Shown: positions 1 to 9,165 of the stretch, in pieces
Position numbering within the stretch: position 1 is the first letter of the stretch
How the letters are laid out: every line of letters starts with the position of its first letter
DNA from: Euryarchaeota archaeon UBA202
Lineage (GTDB): Archaea > Thermoplasmatota > E2 > UBA202
DNA: 59,746 nucleotides
NCBI GenBank assembly: GCA_002502685.1
Contig: DAQA01000008.1
Location: 73,882 to 133,627, forward strand
Direction of reading: 5' to 3'
The notes under the pieces: model-generated
Databases searched by the model: none
What the model was told of the DNA's origin: nothing
What the model saw: only the letters and a program-made list of their open reading frames with translations
Made by a program: the position numbers and the translations under genes

Positions 1-876
1 AGGTTGTGGAGAATCATCTTTCTGTTTACTATAACTTTTCAATTGAGATTGCACTGCCTGTGCTTGTAGATGCGCCTTTGCAAATAGGGATTTTGCTGTT
101 TCAGGTATTAATATATTACAATATTTAGCTACGGTCACTACATCACAGTAAGCTTTTCTGAGTAGTGGTGTAATGGTTGCCGTAGTAGTATAACCTATCT
201 TGAGAGCTAAATTAAATGATCCCCATGCCGCTTGTTGAAAATTCGAGAGTATCTGATCTGAATCAACTTTAAGTATATCTGGAGTGAATATCATCTCGTT
301 TTCATAGACAGCGCGTAAATCAAGTCCAATCTCTCGGGGGAAAATCTCTAAACGGGTTAACATTTTAGCGACGTCGACGGGTATTTTTTCTCCTTTTTTC
401 ACAAGGGTTTTTGTCTGCTTTATGACCACTGCCCCGCCTTCAATGGCTGCAGGTATGCCAGCACTTTGTAATTCTCCCACTATGGGGCCCGGTTTAAAGG
501 GTGTTTCTCCTTTTTCTATAATGATGTCCTTTTGCGCGGTTTCTCCGCCTTTTGCAGGAGCTTTTGTTTTTGTTCTTTCAATTTCTTTATAGAGCCGAAA
601 TGGGTTTTTTTCTGTGGCAATAACAGCGGTCTCTCCATCTATTGCCTCACTAATTTTTTCAATTCCTTTTATTTTGCTTCCAACCTGTTTTAGGGCCAAT
701 GATAATAAGGTGTTTTTTGTTACTCTCAGTGCTGCTATCCCTTGCAATCCATTCCTCATTTGTTGCAGTTGTGGAGCTGGAATATTACTAATATTAACTA
801 TACCTACCACGGGATTTTCTAATATCATCTTGGTAAGTGTCGTAATTTCACCAGTTTTCCATTCTGCGACAGCCAT
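1..876 (-). CDS. rpl10: Large ribosomal subunit protein L10 (P0), 3' end cut by window edge
   Basis: Stalk-base protein that binds 23S rRNA and anchors L12 dimers. The reading frame opens with MAVAEWKTGEIT and continues without a stop for 292 codons to the first base of the window, so the C-terminus is missing (archaeal P0 is usually somewhat over 300 residues). Visible family features are an N-terminal rRNA-binding half with a KNTLLSLAL segment and the PGPIVGELQSAGIPAAIEGG region. It starts 7 bases after the L1 stop, with a GGTGA-like ribosome site inside the end of L1, so translation is probably coupled to L1. It belongs to the archaeal L1-L10(-L12) operon. Identification is very secure. 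Confidence 0.95.
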   Translation of the reverse strand, partial: MAVAEWKTGEITTLTKMILENPVVGIVNISNIPAPQLQQMRNGLQGIAALRVTKNTLLSLALKQVGSKIKGIEKISEAIDGETAVIATEKNPFRLYKEIERTKTKAPAKGGETAQKDIIIEKGETPFKPGPIVGELQSAGIPAAIEGGAVVIKQTKTLVKKGEKIPVDVAKMLTRLEIFPREIGLDLRAVYENEMIFTPDILKVDSDQILSNFQQAAWGSFNLALKIGYTTTATITPLLRKAYCDVVTVAKYCNILIPETAKSLFAKAHLQAQAVQSQLKSYSKQKDDSPQP

Positions 877-883
877 TCTCGTA

Positions 884-1510
884 TCACCCAATTTTTATTG
901 GTGGCCCCATGGTTGTTTTCACATAGGAGGAGGCCACGTTCATTTGTCCTCGTTCAAGTTTTGATTCCACGCGGTTCATCACTGCTTGGATATTTTCAGC
1001 AATCTTTTTTGGGTCCATGTCTTCTTTTCCAACAGTACAGTTGAGTGTTTTTTTATCCCTGGAGCGGATACGAATGCTATTCTGCAATCTTTTCGCAATT
1101 GGGGCTAAGTCGGTGTCTGCTGGAAGAGGTTTGGGCATTTTTCCCTTGGGTCCCAATATTTTTCCCAGGCTTTTTCCCACTGTTGCCATGAGGGGCATTT
1201 CTGCCAGGAAAAAGTCAATGTCATCAACAGTTTTTTTTGCCTCCTTTTTATTTTTTGTCAGGTCTTCAATATCTTCTGGCTGAATTACCATATCACAAAT
1301 TTTTTTTGCTTTAACTGCTGTTTCTCCAGAGGCAAAAATTCCAATTTTCCCTTTTCTCCCTTTTCCATAGGGCAATAGAATTTCTTCATCAATCCTATTT
1401 GCAGGATTACTCATATCAATATTTTTAAGATTAATATATAAATCAACTGATTGGGTGAATTTATGTTTTGAATCGAGTGCTTCTTCTAACGATTTTACAA
1501 TATCACTCAT
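884..1510 (-). CDS. rpl1: Large ribosomal subunit protein L1
   Basis: A 208-residue L1 protein, which forms the mobile L1 stalk of the 50S subunit and often represses its own mRNA in archaea. The two-domain fold is recognisable: residues 1-65 with the LPYGKGRKGKIGIFASG stretch, and a central domain with the PLMATVGKSLGKILGPKGKMP signature near 105-125. Length is normal for archaea. The ATG at 1510 follows a TATA box by about 29 bases, giving a very short leader. It is first gene of the visible L1-L10 operon; L11, often upstream in other archaea, is not adjacent here. Confidence 0.97.
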   Translation of the reverse strand: MSDIVKSLEEALDSKHKFTQSVDLYINLKNIDMSNPANRIDEEILLPYGKGRKGKIGIFASGETAVKAKKICDMVIQPEDIEDLTKNKKEAKKTVDDIDFFLAEMPLMATVGKSLGKILGPKGKMPKPLPADTDLAPIAKRLQNSIRIRSRDKKTLNCTVGKEDMDPKKIAENIQAVMNRVESKLERGQMNVASSYVKTTMGPPIKIG

Positions 1511-1538
1511 TTTGGTAGCTATCCGAATGTATGTCTGT

Positions 1539-1546
1539 TATATAAA
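1539..1546 (-). promoter_or_regulatory. TATA box of the L1-L10 operon
   Basis: On the minus strand the sequence reads TTTATATA about 29 bases before the L1 start codon, a classic archaeal TATA position that predicts transcription starting only a few bases ahead of the ATG. No Shine-Dalgarno sequence is seen before L1, consistent with a near-leaderless message. Confidence 0.6.
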
Positions 1547-1793
1547 TATTTGTTGGAAACGAAACAGTATCCATATTTATTATTTATCCTGGATTCTATC
1601 AAGTAAAAAAGGGTTAATTATTGCTTTATCTAGTCAGGTGACATTATGGTCTACCCTTGTTTTTTTCCCTATATAACCACCGTTCTCTTTTTTTTGAGAT
1701 ACCAAAATGATATCATTAATCTAGTGTTCTCCTCCTTTTTTTCTCTTGGAAAAAATACATATATATTTTTTGTTTGTATAACCAGGTTTAGGA

Positions 1794-2381
1794 ATGCTGA
1801 AAATAAAAAACGTTGTTGATTGTGCGTTTAGACTCGCTGAAAGTGCTCTTACCCGGGTAACACAATTTGCAGATTTATACACAGGGTATTATCAGCATAT
1901 GATCAGGGATGAATCATCCATGGCGCGCATTTCGTCTTCCACCTCTGTTTTGCATATCGGATGTGGTGCAATCCCCAATACGGCTGTTACCCTTGCTCGT
2001 CTTACAGAGGCGAAGGTGATCGCTGTAGATAATGATCCTGATGCAGTGAAAAAAGCGATATGTTATGTAAAACAGGTTCACATGCAAAAACATGTACATA
2101 TCAAGACAGGTGATGGTATGGCCTATCCTGTACGAAATTTCGGGGTCATCATTATTTCCCTGGGTGTAGAACCCATTGAGAAAGTATTACGCCATATTGC
2201 AATCTCTGCAGACCCGAATACAAAAATCATCTACAGACAGACACGATATGGCAAACACACCCCCATCCCTCGTGATATTTTTGTTGTAAAACACCGAGTG
2301 AAGCATCATATGTTCCGCATATTTTCCTTTACCGAGGCTCTCTTATTGGTCAAAAGGGATGTCTCAGAAAAAAATATATAA
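1794..2381 (+). CDS. Class I SAM methyltransferase, nicotianamine-synthase-like
   Basis: A 195-residue Rossmann-fold SAM-dependent enzyme. The SAM-binding motif I is VLHIGCGAIPNTAVTLARL (about residues 51-70), followed by an acidic strand end VIAVDNDPDAV (about 75-85) that should hold the ribose of SAM. The HIGCGAIPNTA loop resembles the GSGPLPLTS type of loop of nicotianamine synthases, but the protein is shorter than typical archaeal NAS, so the product could be a different aminocarboxypropyl or methyl transfer. It lies 27 bases ahead of a radical SAM gene on the same strand, so the two are probably one transcript. The substrate cannot be read from sequence. Confidence 0.6.
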   Translation: MLKIKNVVDCAFRLAESALTRVTQFADLYTGYYQHMIRDESSMARISSSTSVLHIGCGAIPNTAVTLARLTEAKVIAVDNDPDAVKKAICYVKQVHMQKHVHIKTGDGMAYPVRNFGVIIISLGVEPIEKVLRHIAISADPNTKIIYRQTRYGKHTPIPRDIFVVKHRVKHHMFRIFSFTEALLLVKRDVSEKNI

Positions 2382-2408
2382 GAAACCATCCATGCAACAT
2401 TACTGAAG

Positions 2409-3725
2409 ATGGACATAAGTTTGATATTCCCTCGCATTGAGCATGGCGTCACCACCCGGAGTGACCGGGGTTCCTGGGGCTCCATAATCTTTGGCTATCC
2501 GCAAATAACGCTCCCTCACCTTGCTGGAATGACACCCCGGGAGCATTCCGTGGAGCTTATCAATGAAAATTATGAAAATATTGATTTTGATAAACCCGTT
2601 GATTTGGTAGGCATCACCTCCTATACCATGACAGCTCCTCGTGTTTATGCTATTGCTGATAGGTTTCGAGAAAAAGGAGTAAAGGTAGTCCTTGGCGGAT
2701 ATCATCCCTCGGCGTTGCCCCAGGAAGCGATACAGCATGCCGATAGTATTGTTATTGGTGAAGCAGAACTGAGCTGGCCTCAACTATTAATGGATTACAA
2801 GAAGGGGAAATTAAAAAAATTCTATAAAGCTGATGCCTTGATAGAAGCAGAAAAAATACGTCCCTTGAGGCGGGACCTTATTAAACACATGCCCATCCTG
2901 GGGGGTATCCAATCCACGCGGGGATGTCCGCATGGTTGTGAATTTTGCGCCATTACAAATTTTTTTGGGGGACGAACGGTACGCTATCGCCCTGTTGAGA
3001 ATGTTATTGAAGAAATCAAGGCAATGCCCAACAAAGTTTTTCTTTTTCATGATCCCAGTTTAACCATAAACCCCACTTATACAAAATCTCTGTTAAAGCA
3101 AATGAAAAAATTACACAAGGGATGGGTTGCCAATGCCAATGCCAACATCCTTGCCAAAGATGAAGAATTACTCAAATTAGCTGTGGATGCAGGATGCATC
3201 GCCTGGTTTGTGGGTTTTGAATCAGTATCACAAAAAAGCCTTAAAGATGTTGCAAAAAACTGTAACAAAGTGGAAGAATTCAAAAATACAGTACAAAAAG
3301 TACAGAAATATGGAATGGGTGTCCAGGGGGGGATCATCTTTGGTCTAGATCACGATGGCCCAGATATTTTTGATAGCACCCTTCAAGCCCTCCAAGATTG
3401 GGGTATTGATGCTGCAGAGATTAACATATTAACACCCTACCCGGGGACACCAATCTATGAACAATTCGTACAACACGACAGGCTTCTTAACAAGGACTGG
3501 TCACGCTATAACCAAGTAGATGTGGTGTTTAAGCCCAAAAACATGACCGAAAAAGAGCTCTATGAAGGAGCACGCCATGTAGCCAAAAATTTTTATTCCC
3601 CCCTTAAACTTATTAAAAGAATCTGGGGGAACATCACCATGGCCACAAGTTTACCCTCTCTTTTTGTGTTACCCGGTATCAATCTTTCATATCAAAGATA
3701 TTATAAAAGAGACTATGCCTTCTAA
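2409..3725 (+). CDS. B12-binding-domain radical SAM protein
   Basis: A 438-residue protein with an N-terminal cobalamin-binding Rossmann domain (about 1-140, including VDLVGITSYTMTAPRVYAIA and VVLGGYHPSALP) and a central radical SAM barrel. The [4Fe-4S] site is STRGCPHGCEFCAI (near 170-180, CxxxCxxC). The C-terminal part carries FGLDHDGPDIFDSTLQALQ and LTPYPGTPIYEQ, typical of the B12-radical SAM superfamily (MiaB/BchE-like architecture). Such enzymes methylate unactivated carbons or rearrange carbon skeletons; the substrate is unknown. It follows a NAS-like methyltransferase gene closely and its stop codon overlaps by 4 bases the end of the opposite-strand creatininase-family gene. Confidence 0.85.
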   Translation: MDISLIFPRIEHGVTTRSDRGSWGSIIFGYPQITLPHLAGMTPREHSVELINENYENIDFDKPVDLVGITSYTMTAPRVYAIADRFREKGVKVVLGGYHPSALPQEAIQHADSIVIGEAELSWPQLLMDYKKGKLKKFYKADALIEAEKIRPLRRDLIKHMPILGGIQSTRGCPHGCEFCAITNFFGGRTVRYRPVENVIEEIKAMPNKVFLFHDPSLTINPTYTKSLLKQMKKLHKGWVANANANILAKDEELLKLAVDAGCIAWFVGFESVSQKSLKDVAKNCNKVEEFKNTVQKVQKYGMGVQGGIIFGLDHDGPDIFDSTLQALQDWGIDAAEINILTPYPGTPIYEQFVQHDRLLNKDWSRYNQVDVVFKPKNMTEKELYEGARHVAKNFYSPLKLIKRIWGNITMATSLPSLFVLPGINLSYQRYYKRDYAF

Positions 3726-4531
3726 CAAAATTTCAGTATCCGTTGAATCTTTTTGGGTAACTCTGGGACCGATTTTCCCATGTACCAATCCTTCACATAC
3801 CTGGTACAATACCTAGAGGCATCAGCTATCAATTTATCCCCCATGTGTTCGGAAGCATCCGCTGGGTTTCCAATATACCCCTGGGTAGCTCCCAGTTCCT
3901 TAATTGTCTTATATGCTGTCTTAATGGTCTCAAAATTACTGGGTACCACCGGGGAAAGATAGTGATATTTTTCATCCAACAACTGAGGATGATAACGGAG
4001 AATATATGATGTTTCTTGTTCGCCAGCATGAGTAATCTCTTGTTTGTCCTGTGTATAAAAGAAACGGGAAAGAGGTTCACACATCCGAATTTTGTTTCCC
4101 CTCTGCGCCTTTTGTATTGCCTGGGTTATTGCCTTTAAGTGCTTAAAATCCATATGAAATGTCCATATGATTAGATACTTGAAACCCTGCTGGCCCAATG
4201 ATCTAGAGATATCAAAGAGAACATTTCTAACGGTTTTTTTTTGTACCGAAATGGTCCCCGGGAAATCAGCTGTTGGTTTTGCTACCCCAATGGGGATTAT
4301 GGGCAAGACAAGACACCGTACATTCGGCAGATCTTTCTGAAGATTTTTTGTTACTTGTTCTGCCACCATTTTTGATATAAAAATATCAGTGCCCACGGGT
4401 AAATGGGGTCCATGCTCCTCCAAAGGACTGATGATCAGAGAAATAATTGTTTCCTCTTTTTTTAGTTCATCCAAATCCCTCCAATTTTCTTCTTCAAATC
4501 GTAAAGGATTCTTATTCATTATCTCTGTCAT
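3722..4531 (-). CDS. Creatininase-family amidohydrolase (MftE-like)
   Basis: A 269-residue member of the creatininase fold, metal-dependent amidohydrolases that include creatininase, FAPy deformylase and the mycofactocin peptidase MftE. Metal-site motifs seen are SPLEEHGPHLPVGTD (about 36-50) and THAGEQETS (about 166-174). The usual NGHGGN motif is replaced by TFHMDFKH, so one metal-binding region is altered although a histidine remains. It ends head-on against the radical SAM gene. Together with that enzyme and the downstream zinc dehydrogenase the set is reminiscent of peptide-modification loci, but no precursor peptide is visible. Confidence 0.75.
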   Translation of the reverse strand: MTEIMNKNPLRFEEENWRDLDELKKEETIISLIISPLEEHGPHLPVGTDIFISKMVAEQVTKNLQKDLPNVRCLVLPIIPIGVAKPTADFPGTISVQKKTVRNVLFDISRSLGQQGFKYLIIWTFHMDFKHLKAITQAIQKAQRGNKIRMCEPLSRFFYTQDKQEITHAGEQETSYILRYHPQLLDEKYHYLSPVVPSNFETIKTAYKTIKELGATQGYIGNPADASEHMGDKLIADASRYCTRYVKDWYMGKSVPELPKKIQRILKFC

Positions 4532-4752
4532 TCCCTAATAGCTTTTATAGTGTGTGATAAAATCCAGAACCACACCAATAAAAAAATAGTGACATATGAC
4601 GGAGGGATTTTTTTTTTTGTTGTAAATAATCTATTTATTTTCCTCGTTAAAGCTACATATATTAAACATTACCTATTATCACCTTCGAAAAATGTTCCCC
4701 TAATAAACAATACCCTTTTTTTGGATAATAATCCAGGGGGGTCATCAAGTCA

Positions 4753-5787
4753 TCATGCTTTTTTCTGGGGCTCAATAATCACCTTGATAGATTTTCGTCC
4801 TTGAGCAACAAGATGAAAACCCTTCTCTACCCTCTCTAAACCAAATCTATGGGTTATCATATCCTTGACATTCACTGCGCCACTGTGGATTACATCAAGA
4901 GCTGTCATATGATCAGCCGGGCTTCCTGCATATGAAGTGGTAAAGGTTACATCATTACGCCAAAAAACATCATTCACTGACAGGGGTATTGTTACACCCT
5001 TATCCGTAGGTGCAAAAAACAGGACAGTTCCTCCTCGTTCAACGGAGTGTAAAGCCTGCATGATCGCTGGTACCGCTCCCGTACATGTTATAATCAAATC
5101 AGCTCCTCTCCCGTTATTTACCTCCCGGATTTTGTGAGGTATATCCTCCTGGGCATGCCATACCTCATCAGCACCAAACTTTTTAGCCATCTTTAAGCGA
5201 TACTCATCAATATCGGTTGCCATGACATGTGTTGCCCCCAATGTACGGGCAAGTTGTATATGCAGCAATCCTGCAATACCACTCCCCATCACCAATACAC
5301 TTTGACCTGCCTTTATCTTTGCTTTTTGTTGAGCCCGGAGAGCACAGGCAAGGGGTTCAATAAAGGTTGCTTGCTCCAAAGAAACACTGTCGGGAAGAGG
5401 ATAGATACCTCGGTCAACATTAATGGGTGGCAGACGTACATATTCTGAAAAACCGCCGGGATCAAAATTTGTTGACCTAAGGGTGCCACAGGTTGTATGA
5501 TGTCCATGAAGACAGTAATAACAGGTATTACAGGGTACATGATGGGATGCAGAGACTCTGTCGCCCACATGATATTTTTTTATTTTTGCCCCAACTTTCT
5601 CAATCTCGCCACCAATTTCATGGCCCAAAACAAGAGGAACTTTATCGATGCGGTACCATTCCATTACATCACTTCCACAGATCCCACTGGCATAGATTTT
5701 CACTAATACCTCAGTGTCTTTAATCTGTGGAATAGGTTGTTCCTCGATACGGATGTCATTGTTTCCATAATACATCGCTACACGCAT
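4753..5787 (-). CDS. Zinc-dependent alcohol/polyol dehydrogenase (MDR family)
   Basis: Medium-chain NAD(P)-dependent dehydrogenase of the sorbitol/threonine dehydrogenase type, 344 residues from the preferred ATG (MRVAMYYGN; an ATG seven codons upstream gives an unlikely extension). Catalytic zinc ligands are Cys37 in GICGSD and His56-Glu57 in LGHE; structural zinc cysteines are at 86, 89, 92 and 100 (CNTCYYCLHGHHTTC). The nucleotide-binding glycine motif is VMGSGIAGLLHIQLA followed by an acidic DIDEYR that favours NAD. The substrate is probably a secondary alcohol or sugar alcohol but cannot be fixed. It lies about 220 bases downstream of the creatininase-family gene, on the same strand. Confidence 0.85.
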   Translation of the reverse strand: MRVAMYYGNNDIRIEEQPIPQIKDTEVLVKIYASGICGSDVMEWYRIDKVPLVLGHEIGGEIEKVGAKIKKYHVGDRVSASHHVPCNTCYYCLHGHHTTCGTLRSTNFDPGGFSEYVRLPPINVDRGIYPLPDSVSLEQATFIEPLACALRAQQKAKIKAGQSVLVMGSGIAGLLHIQLARTLGATHVMATDIDEYRLKMAKKFGADEVWHAQEDIPHKIREVNNGRGADLIITCTGAVPAIMQALHSVERGGTVLFFAPTDKGVTIPLSVNDVFWRNDVTFTTSYAGSPADHMTALDVIHSGAVNVKDMITHRFGLERVEKGFHLVAQGRKSIKVIIEPQKKA

Positions 5788-5876
5788 GAGGTGAACAAGT
5801 GCTCTCAACTTTTAAACTTTATTTCTCAATATATACTAGACTAAATCAAAAATGAGAGAGTACTCACTGATTGACT

Positions 5877-8141
5877 CTAAGAAAATATTTGTGTGCTCAA
5901 GCCGAAGATTTTTGTTGTTGCTTCTGCGTTATTTCCCGCTGCGTCATATCCAATGACCTTGATGGTGTGCAAGCCACCAGGCGGCCGGTTTTCTGTCCAA
6001 TAAAAGGGTGCTGTTTCGTCCACATGGACCAGTTTGTCATCTAAATAGAAGTGTGCCTGGGCAATATCCCCGTCCACTTCCACCTGGATTTTTCCCATGA
6101 CGATTGCACAATCTATCCAGTTGGTTACGGCCACCCGTCTGTTAAAGATATAGATCTCTCCCTTTTTTGGTTGCTGTATCTCTACAGAGGGGGGTGTGAA
6201 ATCAAAGATACAGGATGTATCACGGATACTGGGTGGTTTTTCAGTGTAATTACTCGTTTTAAGTTGTGTATAGAACTCGTAATTTCCTTCGTTTTCCGGG
6301 AGGAAGTACCAGGTATAGGGTTCTTTGTCACGACTTTCGTAATATGTCCATCTTCCGCCATAGAATATTTTTTGACGGTAGTACAAATCAACGGTTATAT
6401 CTATATTGGTGTCGGTGATATTTGCTGTGATGATTATCTCATCATTTGAGTTTTCTTTGCTTATAGAAGCCCTGGACGTTAGGGGCATGGGAGGAAGGGA
6501 TAAACTGGGATCACCCAGGAGGTTATATTCAATGAGGGTTAAATAATCATGTGCATTGAAGAATGGATGGGTAATTAGATAATCCAATTTAGCGGTTGTA
6601 AAAAGTTCCCCTATGGTCTTTCCTCCATCATAATAGGCCTTAAAAAATGCTTTGTCAAGGTAACCACTCAGCGCATTTTCGACACTCTTTCCTAAATAAA
6701 CATAGGCGATACGGCTGCTTCCCGCATAGGCAATGGCTCCCCCGTTTGAGTTTAAAAGGAATTTTTCCCCGATGCAGTCAGTATCATCAAATTGATTTGT
6801 TGAGCATGACAAGGCGAACACAATGGGCAGATAGGTATTTGTTAGAGAATCAACATTGGAGCTGCCAAAGCTCCCTGATTCCCATCCCATTCCATGGGGA
6901 TATCCATGGGCTGCAAAATTGACAAAAAGTCCACCTTCATTGATTGCGTCACTGATAGTGGTTGCCGTTGCTGTATGGTCTCTCTGATAATAGTCAGTTT
7001 CATATAATTTAATGCTTTCCATATTGCTTTGGTTGCTGACTACCTCTTTTATGTATTCCCCCTCTGGTTCTTGGGTATCCCACGCTAATTCTGTCCCCAC
7101 CAGTATTGATCTTAGGGGCGGGGTTTCATACATTTGTATTTTATCAACTAGGATTTGCAGTTCTTGTTCGGTGCTCGCCGGAAGTCTAGCAATATGCACA
7201 TCAGGATAGACATCGGGTTTATCGTCATGTCGTTCCCCATAATATCCATCCTCGTCCTTATCCCAGGATGAATATGAACCATTACTCTGATAGATATCGG
7301 CATAATAGAGATCACAAGGTACCAATCCAATGGTGGTATTTACATAGGGAACAGGCAGGACATCAGCATCCCCCACCAACATAACAGACTGGATACCCCA
7401 TTTTTCTATTGCATCCTTAATAAAATATTTAATTTTGGCTATGTCCTCCTTGTTTTCTAAAAACACATATTCTTTATCATATATTTCAGAAAGGGACACA
7501 ATATATGTATCCATACCAATCCCCTCCTTCTCCTGTTTTAGGCCTTCTAGTTTTCCTTTCCATTCCTCAGGAGTGATAATCAATAATCCATGGGTATCAT
7601 TTGTCTGGGTAACTATGCTTGGAAGCTCATAGTCTATCGTGATATCAAAATCGGGGATATAGCGAACCATGTTTCGTACTGGATTATATTGAATGGGGAA
7701 TAAATGAATTGATAAAAACAGCTGTCTTTTTTCTCCATATATCCCCATCCCCATGGTATGTATTGAATATGTTGAGGGATAAAAGCTATCGTTTGTGTAC
7801 AGGGCCCCTTCCTGAGTAGGAAGAGCTATATTTTTATTGGTTATGGAATAAACCGGGGGTGTTGGAATAATTTTTTTTGGAAGAATAATTGTTTCAAGAT
7901 TTTTGGGTTTCACCGTTACCCCCTTTATTTCTGTACCTGGAGGAAATGCATATGTTTTGGTGTTATAAGGAAGGATTGGTGAGCCATCATTATATAAATA
8001 TAACGAACCGATTTCATCAGGAAGCATTATCTGGCAATACTCGCCATAATCACTGATTATTAGGCTGGTATTGTTGGGCATCTCGGCATGGATAAGGGGT
8101 AAAAAAAGAAGAGTAATAAAAAACGCAATAATTTTTTTCAT
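5877..8141 (-). CDS. Secreted C25 (gingipain-like) cysteine peptidase
   Basis: Extracellular protease of about 754 residues. The start was set at the ATG giving MKKIIAFFITLLFLPLIHA, a clear signal peptide; an upstream ATG would add ten non-signal residues. The catalytic dyad is His412 in NFAAHGYPHG and Cys446 in ALSCSTNQFD, with the conserved segment GGAIAYAGSSR following. An N-terminal propeptide-like domain precedes the peptidase core, and the last 100 residues form an Ig-like domain with a YDAAGNNAEA strand. Secreted C25 peptidases are common in sedimentary Thermoplasmatota that degrade detrital protein. A C-terminal remnant of a related gene lies at 34.5 kb. Confidence 0.88.
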   Translation of the reverse strand: MKKIIAFFITLLFLPLIHAEMPNNTSLIISDYGEYCQIMLPDEIGSLYLYNDGSPILPYNTKTYAFPPGTEIKGVTVKPKNLETIILPKKIIPTPPVYSITNKNIALPTQEGALYTNDSFYPSTYSIHTMGMGIYGEKRQLFLSIHLFPIQYNPVRNMVRYIPDFDITIDYELPSIVTQTNDTHGLLIITPEEWKGKLEGLKQEKEGIGMDTYIVSLSEIYDKEYVFLENKEDIAKIKYFIKDAIEKWGIQSVMLVGDADVLPVPYVNTTIGLVPCDLYYADIYQSNGSYSSWDKDEDGYYGERHDDKPDVYPDVHIARLPASTEQELQILVDKIQMYETPPLRSILVGTELAWDTQEPEGEYIKEVVSNQSNMESIKLYETDYYQRDHTATATTISDAINEGGLFVNFAAHGYPHGMGWESGSFGSSNVDSLTNTYLPIVFALSCSTNQFDDTDCIGEKFLLNSNGGAIAYAGSSRIAYVYLGKSVENALSGYLDKAFFKAYYDGGKTIGELFTTAKLDYLITHPFFNAHDYLTLIEYNLLGDPSLSLPPMPLTSRASISKENSNDEIIITANITDTNIDITVDLYYRQKIFYGGRWTYYESRDKEPYTWYFLPENEGNYEFYTQLKTSNYTEKPPSIRDTSCIFDFTPPSVEIQQPKKGEIYIFNRRVAVTNWIDCAIVMGKIQVEVDGDIAQAHFYLDDKLVHVDETAPFYWTENRPPGGLHTIKVIGYDAAGNNAEATTKIFGLSTQIFS

Positions 8142-8232
8142 GGTGTAAACCCTTGGTGGAGATATAAACACTGACTACAAAAACTTTTTTATGACATGAA
8201 ACACTATTTTTTACAGCAATAGCTACCTTTTT

Positions 8233-9024
8233 TTACCGGCTTTTTTTGTTTCCCCTGATAAAAATCTCATATGCTTCATCTGGAGTGGCATCTTCATGAA
8301 CTATGGAACGGACGGCTTTTATCATGGATATGGGTGATGTGGATTGAAAAATGTTACGGCCCATATCCACACCAATAGCGCCCATTTGGAGAGCATCATA
8401 GGCCATCGTGAGAGCTTCTTTTTCAGGCATTTTTTTTCCTCCAGCTATAACAATAGGGACTGGGCATGTCTCAACCACTTTTTCAAAGCCTTTACAAAAA
8501 TAGGTCTTCACAATATGTGTTCCTAACTCTGCAGCCATTCGTGATGCCAAGCTTAAATATCGGGCATCCTTTACCATGTCTTTACCCACGGCAGTGACCG
8601 CAAGAACAGGTATCCCATAATTTTCAGCTTCATCAATAACTCGTGTTAAACCAAGAAGGGTATCTCTTTCAAAGCTTGCTCCTACCATAATAGAGAAGGC
8701 AACACCTGCGACATTTAGACGAACAGCATCCAGCATGGATGCTACTATGCCTTCATGTAAAAGCTCGTTACCAATGATACTGGTCCCTCCCGATACCCGG
8801 AGCACAATGGGTATATCGGTGTCAGGGGGTATATAATTCCGTAATGCCCCCCGTGTCAGCATTAATGTATCGGCATAGGGAAGAAGAGGATTTACTGTTT
8901 TATCCAATTGTTCCAGTCCTGAGGTTGGACCCATGAAGTAGCCATGGTCAACGGCCAACATAACCGTATGTCCCGTATCAGGTTTAATTATTCTTGCTAT
9001 CCTATTTTTCATCCCCCAATCCAT
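8233..9024 (-). CDS. LsrF-like class I aldolase/thiolase (DeoC/FbaB superfamily)
   Basis: A 263-residue TIM-barrel enzyme closely resembling bacterial LsrF, the 3-hydroxy-5-phosphonooxypentane-2,4-dione thiolase of autoinducer-2 breakdown. Shared blocks are DWGMKNRIARI, VMLAVDHGYFMGPT, LAVTAVGKDMVKDARYLSLA, VPIVIAGGKKMPE and GVDMGRNIFQS. The lysine of the HIVKTYF strand is the expected Schiff-base residue. No other lsr genes are near, so in this archaeon it may instead act as a fructose-1,6-bisphosphate or ADH-synthase-like aldolase; those families share the fold. A 63-codon overlapping frame upstream of it looks fortuitous. Confidence 0.8.
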   Translation of the reverse strand: MDWGMKNRIARIIKPDTGHTVMLAVDHGYFMGPTSGLEQLDKTVNPLLPYADTLMLTRGALRNYIPPDTDIPIVLRVSGGTSIIGNELLHEGIVASMLDAVRLNVAGVAFSIMVGASFERDTLLGLTRVIDEAENYGIPVLAVTAVGKDMVKDARYLSLASRMAAELGTHIVKTYFCKGFEKVVETCPVPIVIAGGKKMPEKEALTMAYDALQMGAIGVDMGRNIFQSTSPISMIKAVRSIVHEDATPDEAYEIFIRGNKKSR

Positions 9025-9165
9025 ACTATCATTTCTCCAATAATTTTTTTATAAAATAACAGATAATATTTAAAATCTTCCCATGAGATAACAACCAGAG
9101 ATGGGTTACTACTCCATTTGGTAAAAAAATTATTGGTGCATAAAACAAGTCGGTCACCAGGATCA

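Noticed and set aside
4550..4804. 84-codon plus-strand frame in the gap before the zinc dehydrogenase end
   Set aside because: Low-complexity Phe/Leu/Asn composition from AT-rich DNA and it runs into the real gene on the other strand.
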